Shown piece by piece: positions 1 to 9,605 of a stretch of 64,000 nt of DNA; the stretch's first letter is position 1, and each line of letters starts with the position of its first letter. The DNA lies in the NCBI GenBank assembly GCA_949130485.1, contig OX422205.1:4942415-5006414 (forward strand). Direction: 5' to 3'. The DNA is from Agelas oroides (taxonomy: Eukaryota; Porifera; Demospongiae; Agelasida; Agelasidae). Below the pieces are notes generated by a model. The model ran no database searches. It was not told the origin of the DNA and saw nothing but the letters and a program-made list of their open reading frames with translations. Both the position numbers and the translations under genes were made by a program.

Positions 1-412
1 GTCGTACAATGCCGAAGCAGCGCGGATATATGAAATTCGCACAAATTGACGGCTAACTCTAACCCTGAACAAAGGTTGCACTAATGCAAGTAGCATATCA
101 GCGTGAAGCTTAGGGAATTAAGAGTTCAAAAATGTAAGCCTTAAGTTTGTGCAATAAAGGCACGAAACTCTACAAGCCTTCAAGAAATCCGTTTCACACG
201 AGCTCGTGGAATGCGGAAGTAGCGCAGACATATGAAATTGACGCAAATTGACGGCTAAACATAACCCTGAACATAGGTTGCACTAATGCAAGTAGCATAT
301 CAGCATGAAGCTTAGGGAATACAGAGCTCAAAAATGTAAGCCGCTAGTCTATGCAATCAAGGCACCAACTTCCACAAGCCTGCAAGCAAATCCATTTCAC
401 ACGAGGTCGTGC
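1..412 (-). repeat. Inverted, highly diverged satellite monomers, period about 202 bp
   Basis: Two complete units of the same satellite family that fills the window, read on the minus strand. The landmark AATGC recurs at 8, 210 and 413, giving spacings of 202 and 203 bp against 192 bp in the main array. Recognisable blocks include GACGGCTAA, TTGCACTAATGCAAGTAGC and TTCAAAAATGTAA, which are reverse complements of blocks in the + strand monomers. Both units share variants not seen elsewhere in the window, such as GATATATGAAATT- and CATATGAAATT-type spacers and CACGAG near the unit boundary, so they form a separate old subfamily. No gene is seen. Outermost, longest and most diverged units are what an array margin usually shows. 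Confidence 0.88.
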
Positions 413-1175
413 AATGCCAAACAAGGGCAGATATATGCAAATTGACGGCTAACCCTAACCCGGAACAAAAGTTGCACTAATGCCAGTAGCATATCAACAC
501 GCAAGAAGCTAATGGTATGGAGGGTTTAAAAATTTAAACCTTCAGTCTGTGCAAAAAGCGTATACAAACCTGTAGGAGCTAGCGAATGTATACTTCTCCT
601 GCAACGCCGTATAATGCCGTCTATGGAAATTCACGCAAATTCACGACTAACCCTACCCCGGAACAAAAGTGCGAGTAGCTTATCAACAGGAAGCCTAGTG
701 TATAGCGAGCTTAAAAATTAAAACCTTCAGTCTGTGCAAAAAGCGTACAAAACAGTACGAGCCTGCGATTATATCGTTCTCCTGCAACGCCGTATAATGC
801 CGTCAATGGAAATTCACTCAAATTCAGGCTAACCCTACCCCGGAACAAAGTTGCACTAATGCGAGTAGCATATCAACAGGAAGCCTAGTGTATAGCGAGC
901 TTAAAAATGTAAACCTTCAGTCTGTGCAGAAAGCGTACAAACCAGCACGAGCCTGCTAATATATCCTTCTACTGCAAGGCCATATAATGCCGTCAATGGA
1001 AATTCACGCATATCCACGGCTAACTCTACCCCGAAACAAAAGCTGCACTAATGCGAGTAGCAATCAACAAGAAGCTAATGATATGGAGTGTTTAAAAATT
1101 TAAACCTTCAGTCTGTGCAAAATGAGTACAAACCAGTATGATTCTTAGAATATATCCTTCTCCTGCAACGCCGTT
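413..1175 (-). repeat. Inverted satellite monomers, intermediate divergence
   Basis: About four further minus-strand monomers with AATGC landmarks at 413, 613, 796 and 986 (spacings 200, 183 and 190 bp). The last three carry CAACGCCGT ATAATGCCGT, CCTTCAGTCTGTGC and AAGCGTACAAACC-like blocks and are closer to the main array consensus than units 1-412. The similarity gradient toward the junction suggests that exchange with the + array reached the inner units longer than the outer ones. That is an inference from reading, not from an alignment score. No gene is seen. Confidence 0.87.
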
Positions 1176-1199
1176 TATCATTTCCAATGATAGAATTAT
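1176..1199. other. Orientation-switch junction with short palindrome
   Basis: The satellite flips from minus to plus orientation here. The last inverted unit ends with GCAACGCCGT at about 1165-1174 and the first direct unit starts with TGCGCCGTTGGAGG at 1201. The intervening 20-odd bases match neither orientation as a full monomer. They contain a perfect dyad, TATCATT (1176-1182), TCC spacer, AATGATA (1186-1192), followed by an AT-rich GAATTATA. The two arms of the larger inversion face each other head to head with near-complementary CAACGCCG and CGCCGTTG at the edges. It could be an ancient inversion breakpoint or a junction of two arrays; the sequence alone does not decide. Confidence 0.8.
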
Positions 1200-2318
1200 A
1201 TGCGCCGTTGGAGGAAACGTATTATTTCGCAGGCCCGTACCGGTTTGTGCGCTTCTTACACAAACTCAGGGTTTACATTTTTGAACTCCTCATACCCTCA
1301 GCTTCTTGTAGATATGCTCCTTGCATTAGTGCAACGATTGTCCTGGGCTAGGATTAGCCGTCAATTTGCGTGTGTTTCCTTTGACGGCATTATGCGCCGT
1401 TGCATGAAACGGATTATTTTGCAGGTTCTTACGGGTTTGTTCCCTTTTTCCACAAACTCAGTGTTTAAATTTTTGAACTCTCCATACCCTCAGCTTCTTG
1501 TAGATATGCTCCTTGCAGTAGTGCAACGATTGTTCTGGGCTAGGATTAGCCGTCAATTAGCGTGAATTTCCATTGACGACATTTTGCGCTGTTGCATGAA
1601 ACGGATTATTTCGCAGGTCCGTACCGGTTTGTACGCCTTTTGCACAAACTCAGTGTTTACATTTTTGAACTCCCCACACCTTCAGCTTCTTGTAGCTGTG
1701 CTCCTTGCATTAGTGCAACGATTGTTCCGGGCTAGGGTTAGCCGTGAACTTGCGTGAATTTCCATTGACGGCACTATGCGCCGTTGGAAGAAATGTCGCG
1801 GGTCCCTACCGGTTTGTGCGCTGTTTGCACAAACTCAGTGTTTACATTTTTGAACTCCCCACACCCTCAACTTCTTGTAGCTATGCTCCTTGCACTAGTG
1901 CAACGATTGTTCCTGGCTAGGGCTAGGGTTGGCCGTGAACGTGCGTGAATTTCCATTGATGGCACTATGCGCCGTTGGAAGAAATGGATTATTTCGCAGG
2001 TCCGTACCGGTATGTGCGATTTTTGCACAAACTCAGTGTTTACGTTTTTGAACTCCCCACACCCTCAGCTTCTTGTAGCTATGCTCCTTGCATTAGTACA
2101 ACGATTGTTCTGGGCTAGGATTAGCCGTGAATTTGCGTGAATTTCCATTGACGGCATTACGAGCCATTGCAGGTAACGGATTATTTCGCAGATCCCTACC
2201 GGTTTGTGCGTCTTTTGCACAAACGCAGTTTTTACATTTTTGAACTACCCACACCCTCAGTTTCTTGTAGCTATGCTCCTTGCACTAGTGCAACGATAGT
2301 TCCGGGCTAGGTTCAGCC
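1200..2318 (+). repeat. Direct satellite monomers at array edge
   Basis: About six direct monomers left of the transposon, each starting near ATGCGCCGTT with about 192-bp spacing. They are more variable than the core: the unit starting at 1776 has lost 7 bp after GGAAGAAATG (about 1796), and has a 6-bp CTAGGG duplication near 1920, so its net length is 191 bp. Open frames such as 1200-1565 are in-phase read-through of the satellite, not genes. The last unit is cut by the transposon after GGTTCAGCC (2310-2318). Confidence 0.93.
2310..2318. repeat. Left target-site duplication GGTTCAGCC
   Basis: Nine bases of satellite immediately before the left terminal repeat, identical to 2953-2961. The equivalent position in other monomers reads CTAGGTTTAGCC or CTAGGGTTAGCC, so this is native satellite duplicated on insertion. 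Confidence 0.88.
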
Positions 2319-2382
2319 TAGCCTCGTACCCAGGCCGTTAATTAGGAAAAACGGCCTGGCAACTTACCCGGGTTCAAACTGT
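2319..2382 (+). repeat. Left terminal inverted repeat (64 bp)
   Basis: Starts TAGCCTCGTACCC. The outer 47 bp (2319-2365) are a perfect reverse complement of 2906-2952. The inner part (2366-2382) ends in TTCAAACTGT and differs from the right repeat at 3 positions. It contains a nested 10-bp stem palindrome at 2330-2359. Confidence 0.93.
2330..2359. other. Nested palindrome in left terminal repeat
   Basis: CCAGGCCGTT (2330-2339), 10-bp spacer, AACGGCCTGG (2350-2359): a perfect 10-bp stem with a 10-base loop lying wholly inside the terminal repeat. Each transposon end could fold on its own, independent of the other end. A role as a paired transposase-binding site is inference. Confidence 0.88.
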
Positions 2383-2888
2383 ATACGGATGTGACGTGAA
2401 AAGATTACAGCTGCACCCATACAAGCCATGAATATTGGATAATGCATGTGATATTTAATCGTAGCCACGTGACTGTTCGTAATTGTGCAAGCGCGTTGTT
2501 GTTGCCAGTAGACTCGTTACAGGCTTATATTGGATGGTTACTGTCTTACTTGTCATCTGTAGACGAACTGCTTGCAGTAGACTCGCTCTCGCTCACCGAT
2601 GTCGATGTGTCCGACTGACAGTAAGTACTAAACTAGTACCTGACACTGCTACTCTCGAACTGGTCCTTTTTTATAAAGAATCCGTTTTGTCCGCAGGCAC
2701 TGTAGTTGTTGCACACAAGTCAACGGAAGGAGTTCGAACAAAAGCGTCATTCCAAGCGCTAGCGGTACCACGGGACGGGTATATTAATACTGTGATGCAT
2801 TTATGACGCAATTAAAATTCTGTACAACTGTCACGTGAAGCGTTCGGAAATCTGATTGGTACTGACAACTCCAGTGCAGCGGAAGTCA

Positions 2889-2952
2889 ACAGTTTGAACT
2901 CGGAGAAGTTGCCAGGCCGTTTTTCCTAATTAACGGCCTGGGTACGAGGCTA
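2889..2952 (-). repeat. Right terminal inverted repeat (64 bp)
   Basis: Reverse complement of the left terminal repeat, ending GGGTACGAGGCTA. It also contains the nested palindrome (2912-2941). The three mismatches to the left copy are all in the inner 17 bp. Confidence 0.93.
2912..2941. other. Nested palindrome in right terminal repeat
   Basis: Mirror copy of the left nested palindrome: CCAGGCCGTT at 2912-2921 and AACGGCCTGG at 2932-2941. As both are inside terminal repeats, the element carries four copies of this 10-bp arm. Confidence 0.88.
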
Positions 2953-2961
2953 GGTTCAGCC
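2953..2961. repeat. Right target-site duplication GGTTCAGCC
   Basis: Second copy of the 9-bp duplication, directly after the element's right end (…CGAGGCTA). The satellite resumes with GTGCACTTGCGTGAATTTCC, the normal continuation of the interrupted monomer. Confidence 0.88.
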
Positions 2962-4700
2962 GTGCACTTGCGTGAATTTCCATTGACAGCACTATGCGCC
3001 GTTGGAAGAAATGGATTATTTCGCGGGTCCGTACCGGTTTGTGCGCTTTTTGCACAAACTCAGTGTTTACATTTTTGAACTCCCCACACCCTCAGCTTCT
3101 TGCAGCCATGCTCCTTGCATTAGTGCAAGGATTGTTCCGGGCTAGGATTAGCCGTGAACTTGCGTGAATTTCCATTGATGGCACTATGCGCCGTTGGAAG
3201 AAATGGATTATTTCGCGGGTCCCTATCGGTTTGTGCGCCTTTTGCACAAACTCAGTATTTACATTTTTGAACTCCCCACACCCTCAGCTTCTTGTCGCCA
3301 TGTTCCTTGTATTAGTGCAACGATTGTTCCGGGGAAGGGTTAGCCGTGAACTTGCGTGAATTTCCATTGACGGCAGTATGCGCCGTTGCATGAAATGGAT
3401 TATTTCGCAAGTCCCTACCGGTTTGTACACTTTTTGCACAAACTCAATGTTTACATTTGTGAACTCTCCACACCCTCAGCTTCTTGTAGCCATGCTCCTT
3501 GCATTAGTGCAACGATTGTTCCGGGTCAGTGTTAGCCGTGAACTTGCGTGAATTTCAATTGACGGCAGTATGCACCGTTGGAGGAAATGGATTATTTCGC
3601 AGGTCCCTACCGGTTTGTGCGGTTTTTGAACAAATTCAGTGTTTACATTTTTGAACTCCCCACACCCTCAGCTACTTGTAGCAAAGCTCCTTGCATTAGT
3701 GCAACGATTATTCCGGGCCTAGTTGAGCCGTGAACTTGCGCGAATTTCCATTGACTGCACTATGCGCCGTTGCAGGAATTGGATTATTTCGCAGGTCCCT
3801 ACCGGTTTGTGCGCTTTTTGCACAAACTCAGTGTTTATATTTTTGAACTCCCCACACCCTCAGCTTCTTGTAGCAAAGCTCCTTGCATTAGTGCAACGAT
3901 TATTCCAGGCCTGGTTGAGCCGTGAACTTGCGCGAATTTCCATTGACTACACTATGCGCCGTTGCAGGAATTGGATTACTTAGCAGGTCCCTACCGGTTT
4001 GTGCGCTTTTTGCACAAACTCAGTGTTTACATTTTTGAACTCCCCACACCTTCAGCTTCTTGTAGCAAAGCTCCTTGCATTAGTGCAACGATTACTCCGG
4101 GCCTGGTTGAGCCGTGAACTTGCGCGAATTTCCATTGACTGCACTATGCGCCGTTGCAGGAATTGGATTATTTCGCAGGTCCCTACCGGTTTGTGCACTT
4201 TTTGCACAAACTCAGTGTTTATATTTTTGAACTCCCCACACCCTCAGCTTCTTGTAGCAAAGCTCCTTGCATTAGTGCAACGATTATTTCAGGCCTGGTT
4301 GAGCCGTGAACTTGCGCGAATTTCCATTGACTACACTATGCGCCGTTGCAGGAATTGGATTACTTCGCAGGTCCCTACCGGTTTGTGCGCTTTTTGCACA
4401 AACTCAGTGTTTACATTTATGAACTCCCCACACACTCAGCTTCTTGTAGCTATGCTGCTTGCATTAGTGCAACGATTGTTGCGGGCTAGGGTTAGCCGTG
4501 AACTTGAGTGAATTTCCATGGACGGCACTATGCGCCGTTGCATGAAATGGATTATTTCGCAGGTCCCTACCGGTTTGTACACTTTTTGCTCAAACTCAAT
4601 GTTTACATTTTGAACTCTCCACACTCTCAGCTTCTTGTAGCCATGCTCCTTGAATTAGTGCAACGATTGTTCCGGGCTAGGTTTAGCCGTGAACTTGCGT
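2962..4700 (+). repeat. Direct satellite monomers, edge-type variants
   Basis: About nine monomers right of the transposon. Early units keep edge variants (TTTCGCGGGTCC, GCCATGCTCC). From about 3,680 several units share GTAGCAAAGCTCC and GGCCTGGTTGAGCCGTG, which are rare elsewhere, marking a local amplification. Open frames here (for example 3999-4511) are satellite read-through. Confidence 0.93.
3754..4521 (+). repeat. Dimeric higher-order repeat (2 x 384 bp)
   Basis: Two successive monomer pairs alternate between a GACTGCACTATG unit and a GACTACACTATG unit. The first type starts near 3754 and 4138, exactly 384 bp apart. Linked marks repeat at the same spacing, for example GTGTTTATATTTTTG near 3833 and 4217. 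A TAG in the first pair (TTACTTAGCAGG, about 3976-3987) is TTACTTCGCAGG in the second. This is the simplest higher-order structure in the window and sits near the array edge. Confidence 0.8.
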
Positions 4701-4899
4701 GAATTTCCATTGTCGGCATTATGAGCCTTTCGAAGAAATGGATTATTTCGCAGGTCCCTACCGGTTTGTGCGCATCTTGCACAAACTAAGCGTTTACAAT
4801 TTTGAACTCCACACACCCTCAACTTCTTGTAGCTATGCTCCTTGCATTAGTGCAAGGATTGTCCCAGGCTAGGGTTAGCCGTGAACTTGCATGAATTTC

Positions 4900-6430
4900 C
4901 ATTGACGGCAATATGCGCCGTTGGAGGAAATGGATTATTTCGCAGGTCCTTACCGGTTTGTGCGCATCTTGCACAAGCTAAGCGTTTACAATTTTGAACT
5001 CCACACACCCTCAGCTTCTTGTAGCTATGCTCCTTGCATTACTGCAAGGATTGTCCCAGGCTAGGGTTAGCCGTGAACTTGCGTGAATTTCCATTGACGG
5101 CAATATGCGCCGGTGGAGGAAATGGATTACTTCGCAGGTCCCTACCGGTTTGTGCGCTTTTTGCACAAATTCAGTGTTTACATTTTTGAACTTCCCACAC
5201 CCTCGGCTTCTTGTAGCTATGCTCCTTGCATTAATGCAACGATTGTTCCGGGCTAGTGTTAGCCGTGAAATTGCGAGAATTTCAATTGAGGCCACTATGC
5301 GCCGTTGCAAAAAATTGATTATTTCGAAAGTCCCTACCGGTTTGTGCACTTTTTGCACAAACTCAGTGTTTACAATTTTGAACTCCCCACACCCTCAGCT
5401 TCATGTAGCTATGCTCCTTGCATTAGTGCAACGATTGTTCCGGTCTAGGTTTAGCCGTGAACTGGCGAGAATTTCAATTGAGGTCACTATGCGCCATTGC
5501 AAAAAATTGATTACTTCGCAAGTCCCTACCGGTTTGCGCACTTTTTGCATCAACTCAATGTTTACATTTTTGAACTCCCCACACCCTCAGCTTCTTGTAG
5601 CTATGGTCCTTGCATTAGTGCAACGATTGTTCCGGGCTAGGGTTAGCCGTGAACTTGCGTGAATTTCCATTGACGGCACTATGTGCAGTTGCAAGAAATT
5701 GATTACTTCGCAAGTCCCTACCGGTTTGTGCGCTTTTTGCACAAACTCAGTGTTTACATTTTTGAACTTTACACACCCTCAGCTTCTTGTAGCTATGTTC
5801 CTTGCATTAGTGTAACGATTGTTCCGGGGTAGGTTTAGCCGTGAACTTGCGTGAATTTCCATTGACGGCACTATGCGCAGTTGCAAGAAATTGATTACTT
5901 CGCAAGTCCCTACCGGTTTGTGCGCTTTTTGCACAAACTCAGTGTTTACATTCTTGAACTTCACACACCCTCAGCTTCTTGTAGCTATGTTCCTTGCATT
6001 AGTGTAACGATTGTTCCGGGCTAGGTTTAGCCATGAACTTGCGTGAATTTCCATTGACGGCACTATGCGCAGTCGCAAGAAATTGATTAATTTGGAAGTC
6101 CCTACCGGTTTGTGCGCTTTTTGCACAATCGGTGTGTTTACATTTTTGAGCTCCCCACACCCTCAGCTTCTTGTAGCTATGTTTTTTTGCATTAGTGCAA
6201 CGATTGTTCCGGGCTAGGTTTAGCCGTGAACTTGCGTGAATTTCCATTGACGGCACTTTGCGCAGTTGCAAGAAATTGATTACTTCGCAAGTCCCTACCG
6301 GTTTGTGCGCTTTTTGCACAAACTCAGTGTTTACATTTTTGAACTTCCCACACCCTCAGCTTCTTGTAGCTATGCTCCTTGCATTAGTGTAACGATTTTT
6401 CCGGACTAGGTTTAGCCGTGAACTTGCGAG
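4900..6430 (+). repeat. Long-range duplicated block, copy 1 (offset 16,794)
   Basis: Matches about 21,700-22,850. Shared private variants are GCATCTTGCACAA with AAGCGTTTACAATTTT, CATTACTGCAAGGATTGTCC, GCTAGTGTTAGCCGTGAAAT, CAGCTTCATGTAGC, TTTTTGCATCAACTC (copy 2 TTTTCGCATCAACTC) and GCACAATCGGTGTG. Copy 1 contains two extra monomers (about 5,670-6,050) that copy 2 lacks. Confidence 0.83.
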
Positions 6431-9400
6431 AATTTCAATTGAGGCCACTATGCGCCTTTGCAAAAAATTGATTACTTCGCAAGTCCCTACCGGTTTGTGC
6501 GCTTTTTGTACAAACTCAGTGTTTACATTTTTAAACTTCCCACACCCTTAGCTTCTTGTAGCTATGCTCCTTGCATTAGTGCAACGATTGTTCCGGTCTA
6601 GGTTTAGCCGTGAACTTGCGAGAATTTCAATTGAGGTCACTATGCGCCATTGCAAAAAATTGATTACTTCGCAAGTCCCTACCGGTTTGTGCACTTTTTG
6701 CACAAACTCAGTGTTTACATTTTTGAACTCCCCACACCCTAAGCTTCTTGTAGCTATGGTCCTTGCATTAGTGCAACGATTGTTCCGGGCTAGGGTTAGC
6801 CGTTGAACTTGCGTGAATTTTCATTGACGGCACTATGCGCCGTTGGAGGAAATGGATAACTTCGCAGGTCTCTACCGGTTTGTGCGCTTTTTGCACAAAC
6901 GGAGTGTTTTTATTTTTGAGATCCCCACACCCTCAGCTTCTTGTAGCTATGTTCCTTGCATTAGTGCAATGATTGTTCAAGGTTAGGTTTAGCCGTGAAC
7001 TTGCGTGAATTTCCATTGACGGCACTATGCGCCGTAGGAGGAAATGGATTAGTTCGCAGGTCCCTACCGGTTTGTGCGCTTTTTGCACAAACGGAGTGTT
7101 TGCATTTTTGAGCTCCCCACACCCTCAGCTTCTTGTAGCTATGTTCCTTGCATTAGTGCAACGATTGTTCCGGGCTAGGGTTAGTCGTGAACTAGCGTGA
7201 ATTTCCATTGACGGCACTATGCACCGTTGCAAAGAATTGATTACTTCGCAAGACCCTACCGGTTTGTGCGATTTTTGCACAAACTCAGTGTTTTCATTTT
7301 TGAACTCCCCACACCGTCAGTTTCTTGTAGCTATGCTCCTTGCATTAGTGCAACGATTGTTCCTGGCTAGGGTTAGCCGTGAACTTGCGAGAATTTCAAT
7401 TGACGTCACTATTCGCCGATGCAAGAAATTGTTTATTTCGCAAGTCCCTACCGGTTTGTGCGCTTTTTGCACAAACTCAATGTTTACATTTTTGAACTTC
7501 CCACACCATAAGCTTCTTGTAGCTATGCTCCTTGCATTAGTGCAACGATTGTTCCGGGCTAGGTTTAGCTGTGAACTTGCGTGAATTTCGATTGACGGCA
7601 CTATGCGCCGTTGGAAGAAATGGATTAGTTCGCAGGTCCCTACCTGTTTGTGCGCTTTTTGCACAAACGGTGTGTTTACATTTTTGAGATCCCCACACCC
7701 TCAGCTTCTTGTAGCTATGCTCCTTGCATTAGTGCAACGATTGTTCCGGGCTAGGGTTAGCCGTGAACTTGCGTGAATTTCCATTGACGGCACTATGCGC
7801 CTTTGGAGGAAATTCTTTATTTCGCAAGTCCCTACCGGTTTGTGCGCTTTTTGCACAAACTCAATGTTTACATTTTTGAACTTCCCACACCATAAGCTTC
7901 TTGTAGCTATGCTCCTTGCATTAGTGCAACGATTGTTCCGGGCTAGGTTTAGCCGTGAACTTGCGTGAATTTTTATTGACGTGCAGGCACTATGCGCCGT
8001 TGGAGGAAATGGATTAGTTCGCAGGTCCCTACCTGTTTGTGCGCTTTTTGCACAAACTCAGTGTTTACATTTTTGAACTTCACACACCCTCAGCTTCTTG
8101 TAGCTATGTTCCTTACATTAGTCAACGATTGTTCCGGGCTAGGGTTAGCCGTCAACTTGCGTGAATTTCCGTTGACGGCACTATGCGCATTTGCAAGAAA
8201 TTGTTTACTTCGCAAGACCCTATCGGTTTGTGCGCTTTTTGCACAAACTCAGTGTTTATATTTTTGAACTCCACACACCCTCAGTTTCTTGTAGCTATGC
8301 TCCTTGCATTAGTGCAACGATTGTTCCTGGCTAGGGTTAGCCGTGAACTTGCGAGAATTTTAATTGACGTCACTATGCGCCGTTGGAGGAAATGGATTAG
8401 TTCGCAGTTCCCTACTGGTTTGTGCGCTTTTTGCACAAACTCAGTGTTTACATTTTTTTGAACTTCACACACCCTCATCTTCTTGTAGCTATGTTCCTTA
8501 CATTAGTCAACGATTGTTCCGGGCTAGGGTTAGCCGTGAACTTGCGTGAATTTCCATTGACGGCACTATGCGCATTTGCAAGAAATTGATTATTTCGCAA
8601 GACCCTACCGGTTTGTGCGCTGTTTGCACAAATTCAGTGTTTATATTTTTGAACTCCACACACCCTCAATTTCTTGTAGCTATGCTCCTTGCATTAGCGC
8701 AACGATTGTTCCTGGCTAGGGTTAGCGGTGAACTTGCGAGAATTTTAATTGACGTCACTATGCGCCGTTGCAAGAAATTGTTTATTTCGCAAGTCCCTAC
8801 CGGTTTGTGCGCTTTTTGTACAAACTCAATGTTTACATTTTAGAACTCCCCACACCCTCAGCTTCTTGTAGCTATGCTCCTTGCTTTAGTGCAACGATTG
8901 TTCCGGGCTACGTTTAGCCGTGAACTTGCGTGAATTTCCATGTCGGCACTATGCGCAGTTGCAAGAAATTGATTACTTCGCAAGACCCTACAGGTTTGTG
9001 CGCTTTTTGCACAAACTCAGTGTTTACATTTGTGAACTTCCCACACCCTCAGCTTCTTGTAGCTATGCTCCTTGCACTAGTTCAACGATTGTTCCGGGCT
9101 AGGGTTAGCCGTGAACTTGCGTGAATTTCCATTGACGGCACTATGCGACGTTGGAGGAAATGGATTAGTTCGCAGGTCTCTACCGGTTTGTGCGCTTTTT
9201 GCACAAACGTTGTGTTTACATTTTTGATATCCCCACACCCTCAGCTTCTTGTAGCTATATTCCTTGCATTAGTGTAACGATTGTTCCGGGCTAGGTTTAG
9301 CCGTGAACTTGCGTGAATTTCCATTGACGGCACTATGCGCAGTTGCAATAAATTGATTTATTCGGAAGTCCCTACCGGTTTGTGCGCTTTTTGCACAAAC

Positions 9401-9526
9401 TCAGTGTTTACATTTTTGAGCTCCCCACACCCTCAGCTTCTTGTAGCTATGTTCCTTGCATTAGTGCAACAATTGTTCCGGGCTAGGTTTAGCGGTGAAC
9501 TTGTGAGAATTTCAATTGAGGCCACT

Positions 9527-9605
9527 ATGCGCCGTTGCAAAAAATTGATTACTTCGCAAGTCCCTACCGGTTCATGAACTTGCGAGAATTTCAATTGAGG
9601 TCACC
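9527..9605 (+). repeat. Truncated 79-bp satellite monomer
   Basis: The unit starting ATGCGCCGTTGCAAAAAATT at 9527 runs only to TCCCTACCGGTT and then jumps to CATGAACTTGCGAG, losing about 113 bp. The next unit start (TTGCGCCATTG) is at 9606, 79 bp away. It is the one large departure from full-length units I found in the + array. It shifts the register of everything downstream and explains why one long-range duplication offset (16,794 bp) is not a multiple of 192. Confidence 0.88.

Larger units (their letters stand above)
2319..2952. mobile_element. 634-bp non-autonomous DNA transposon, Mutator/MULE-like
   Basis: The only clearly non-satellite DNA in the window. It splits one satellite monomer: GGTTCAGCC occurs on both sides (2310-2318 and 2953-2961), and joining the flanks restores a normal unit. 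Ends are 64-bp terminal inverted repeats (2319-2382 and 2889-2952), identical over the outer 47 bp and with 3 mismatches in the inner 17. A 9-bp target duplication with long terminal repeats is typical of Mutator-like elements. Merlin (8-9 bp) and foldback elements are alternatives. The duplicated flank can also be read as 12 bp (CTAGGTTCAGCC) if the terminal TAG/CTA are not counted as element. The 506-bp interior has no transposase-sized frame, only short open frames (2442-2618, 58 residues; 2483-2806, 107 residues) that I do not recognise, so it must rely on transposase made elsewhere. Near-identical ends suggest fairly recent insertion. Confidence 0.9.

Noticed and set aside
1176-1192. Palindrome as a transposon remnant or operator
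   Set aside because: It is only 17 bp, with no target duplication around it and no neighbouring gene. It is reported as a junction feature only.
2371-2381. Pol III B-box-like GGTTCAAACT in the transposon end
   Set aside because: It lies in the terminal inverted repeat, no matching A box is present upstream, and there is no tail, so a SINE or tRNA origin is not supported.
2621-2696. Possible intron (GTAAGT donor, CCGCAG acceptor)
   Set aside because: Joining the flanks meets a stop almost at once in the 107-residue frame, and the 58-residue frame already stops before the donor. The sites may be chance matches.
2483-2806. 107-residue open frame inside the transposon, and a 58-residue frame at 2442-2618
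   Set aside because: Neither resembles a transposase or any family I recognise, they overlap in different frames, and frames this short are common by chance. They are kept only as notes in the transposon entry.
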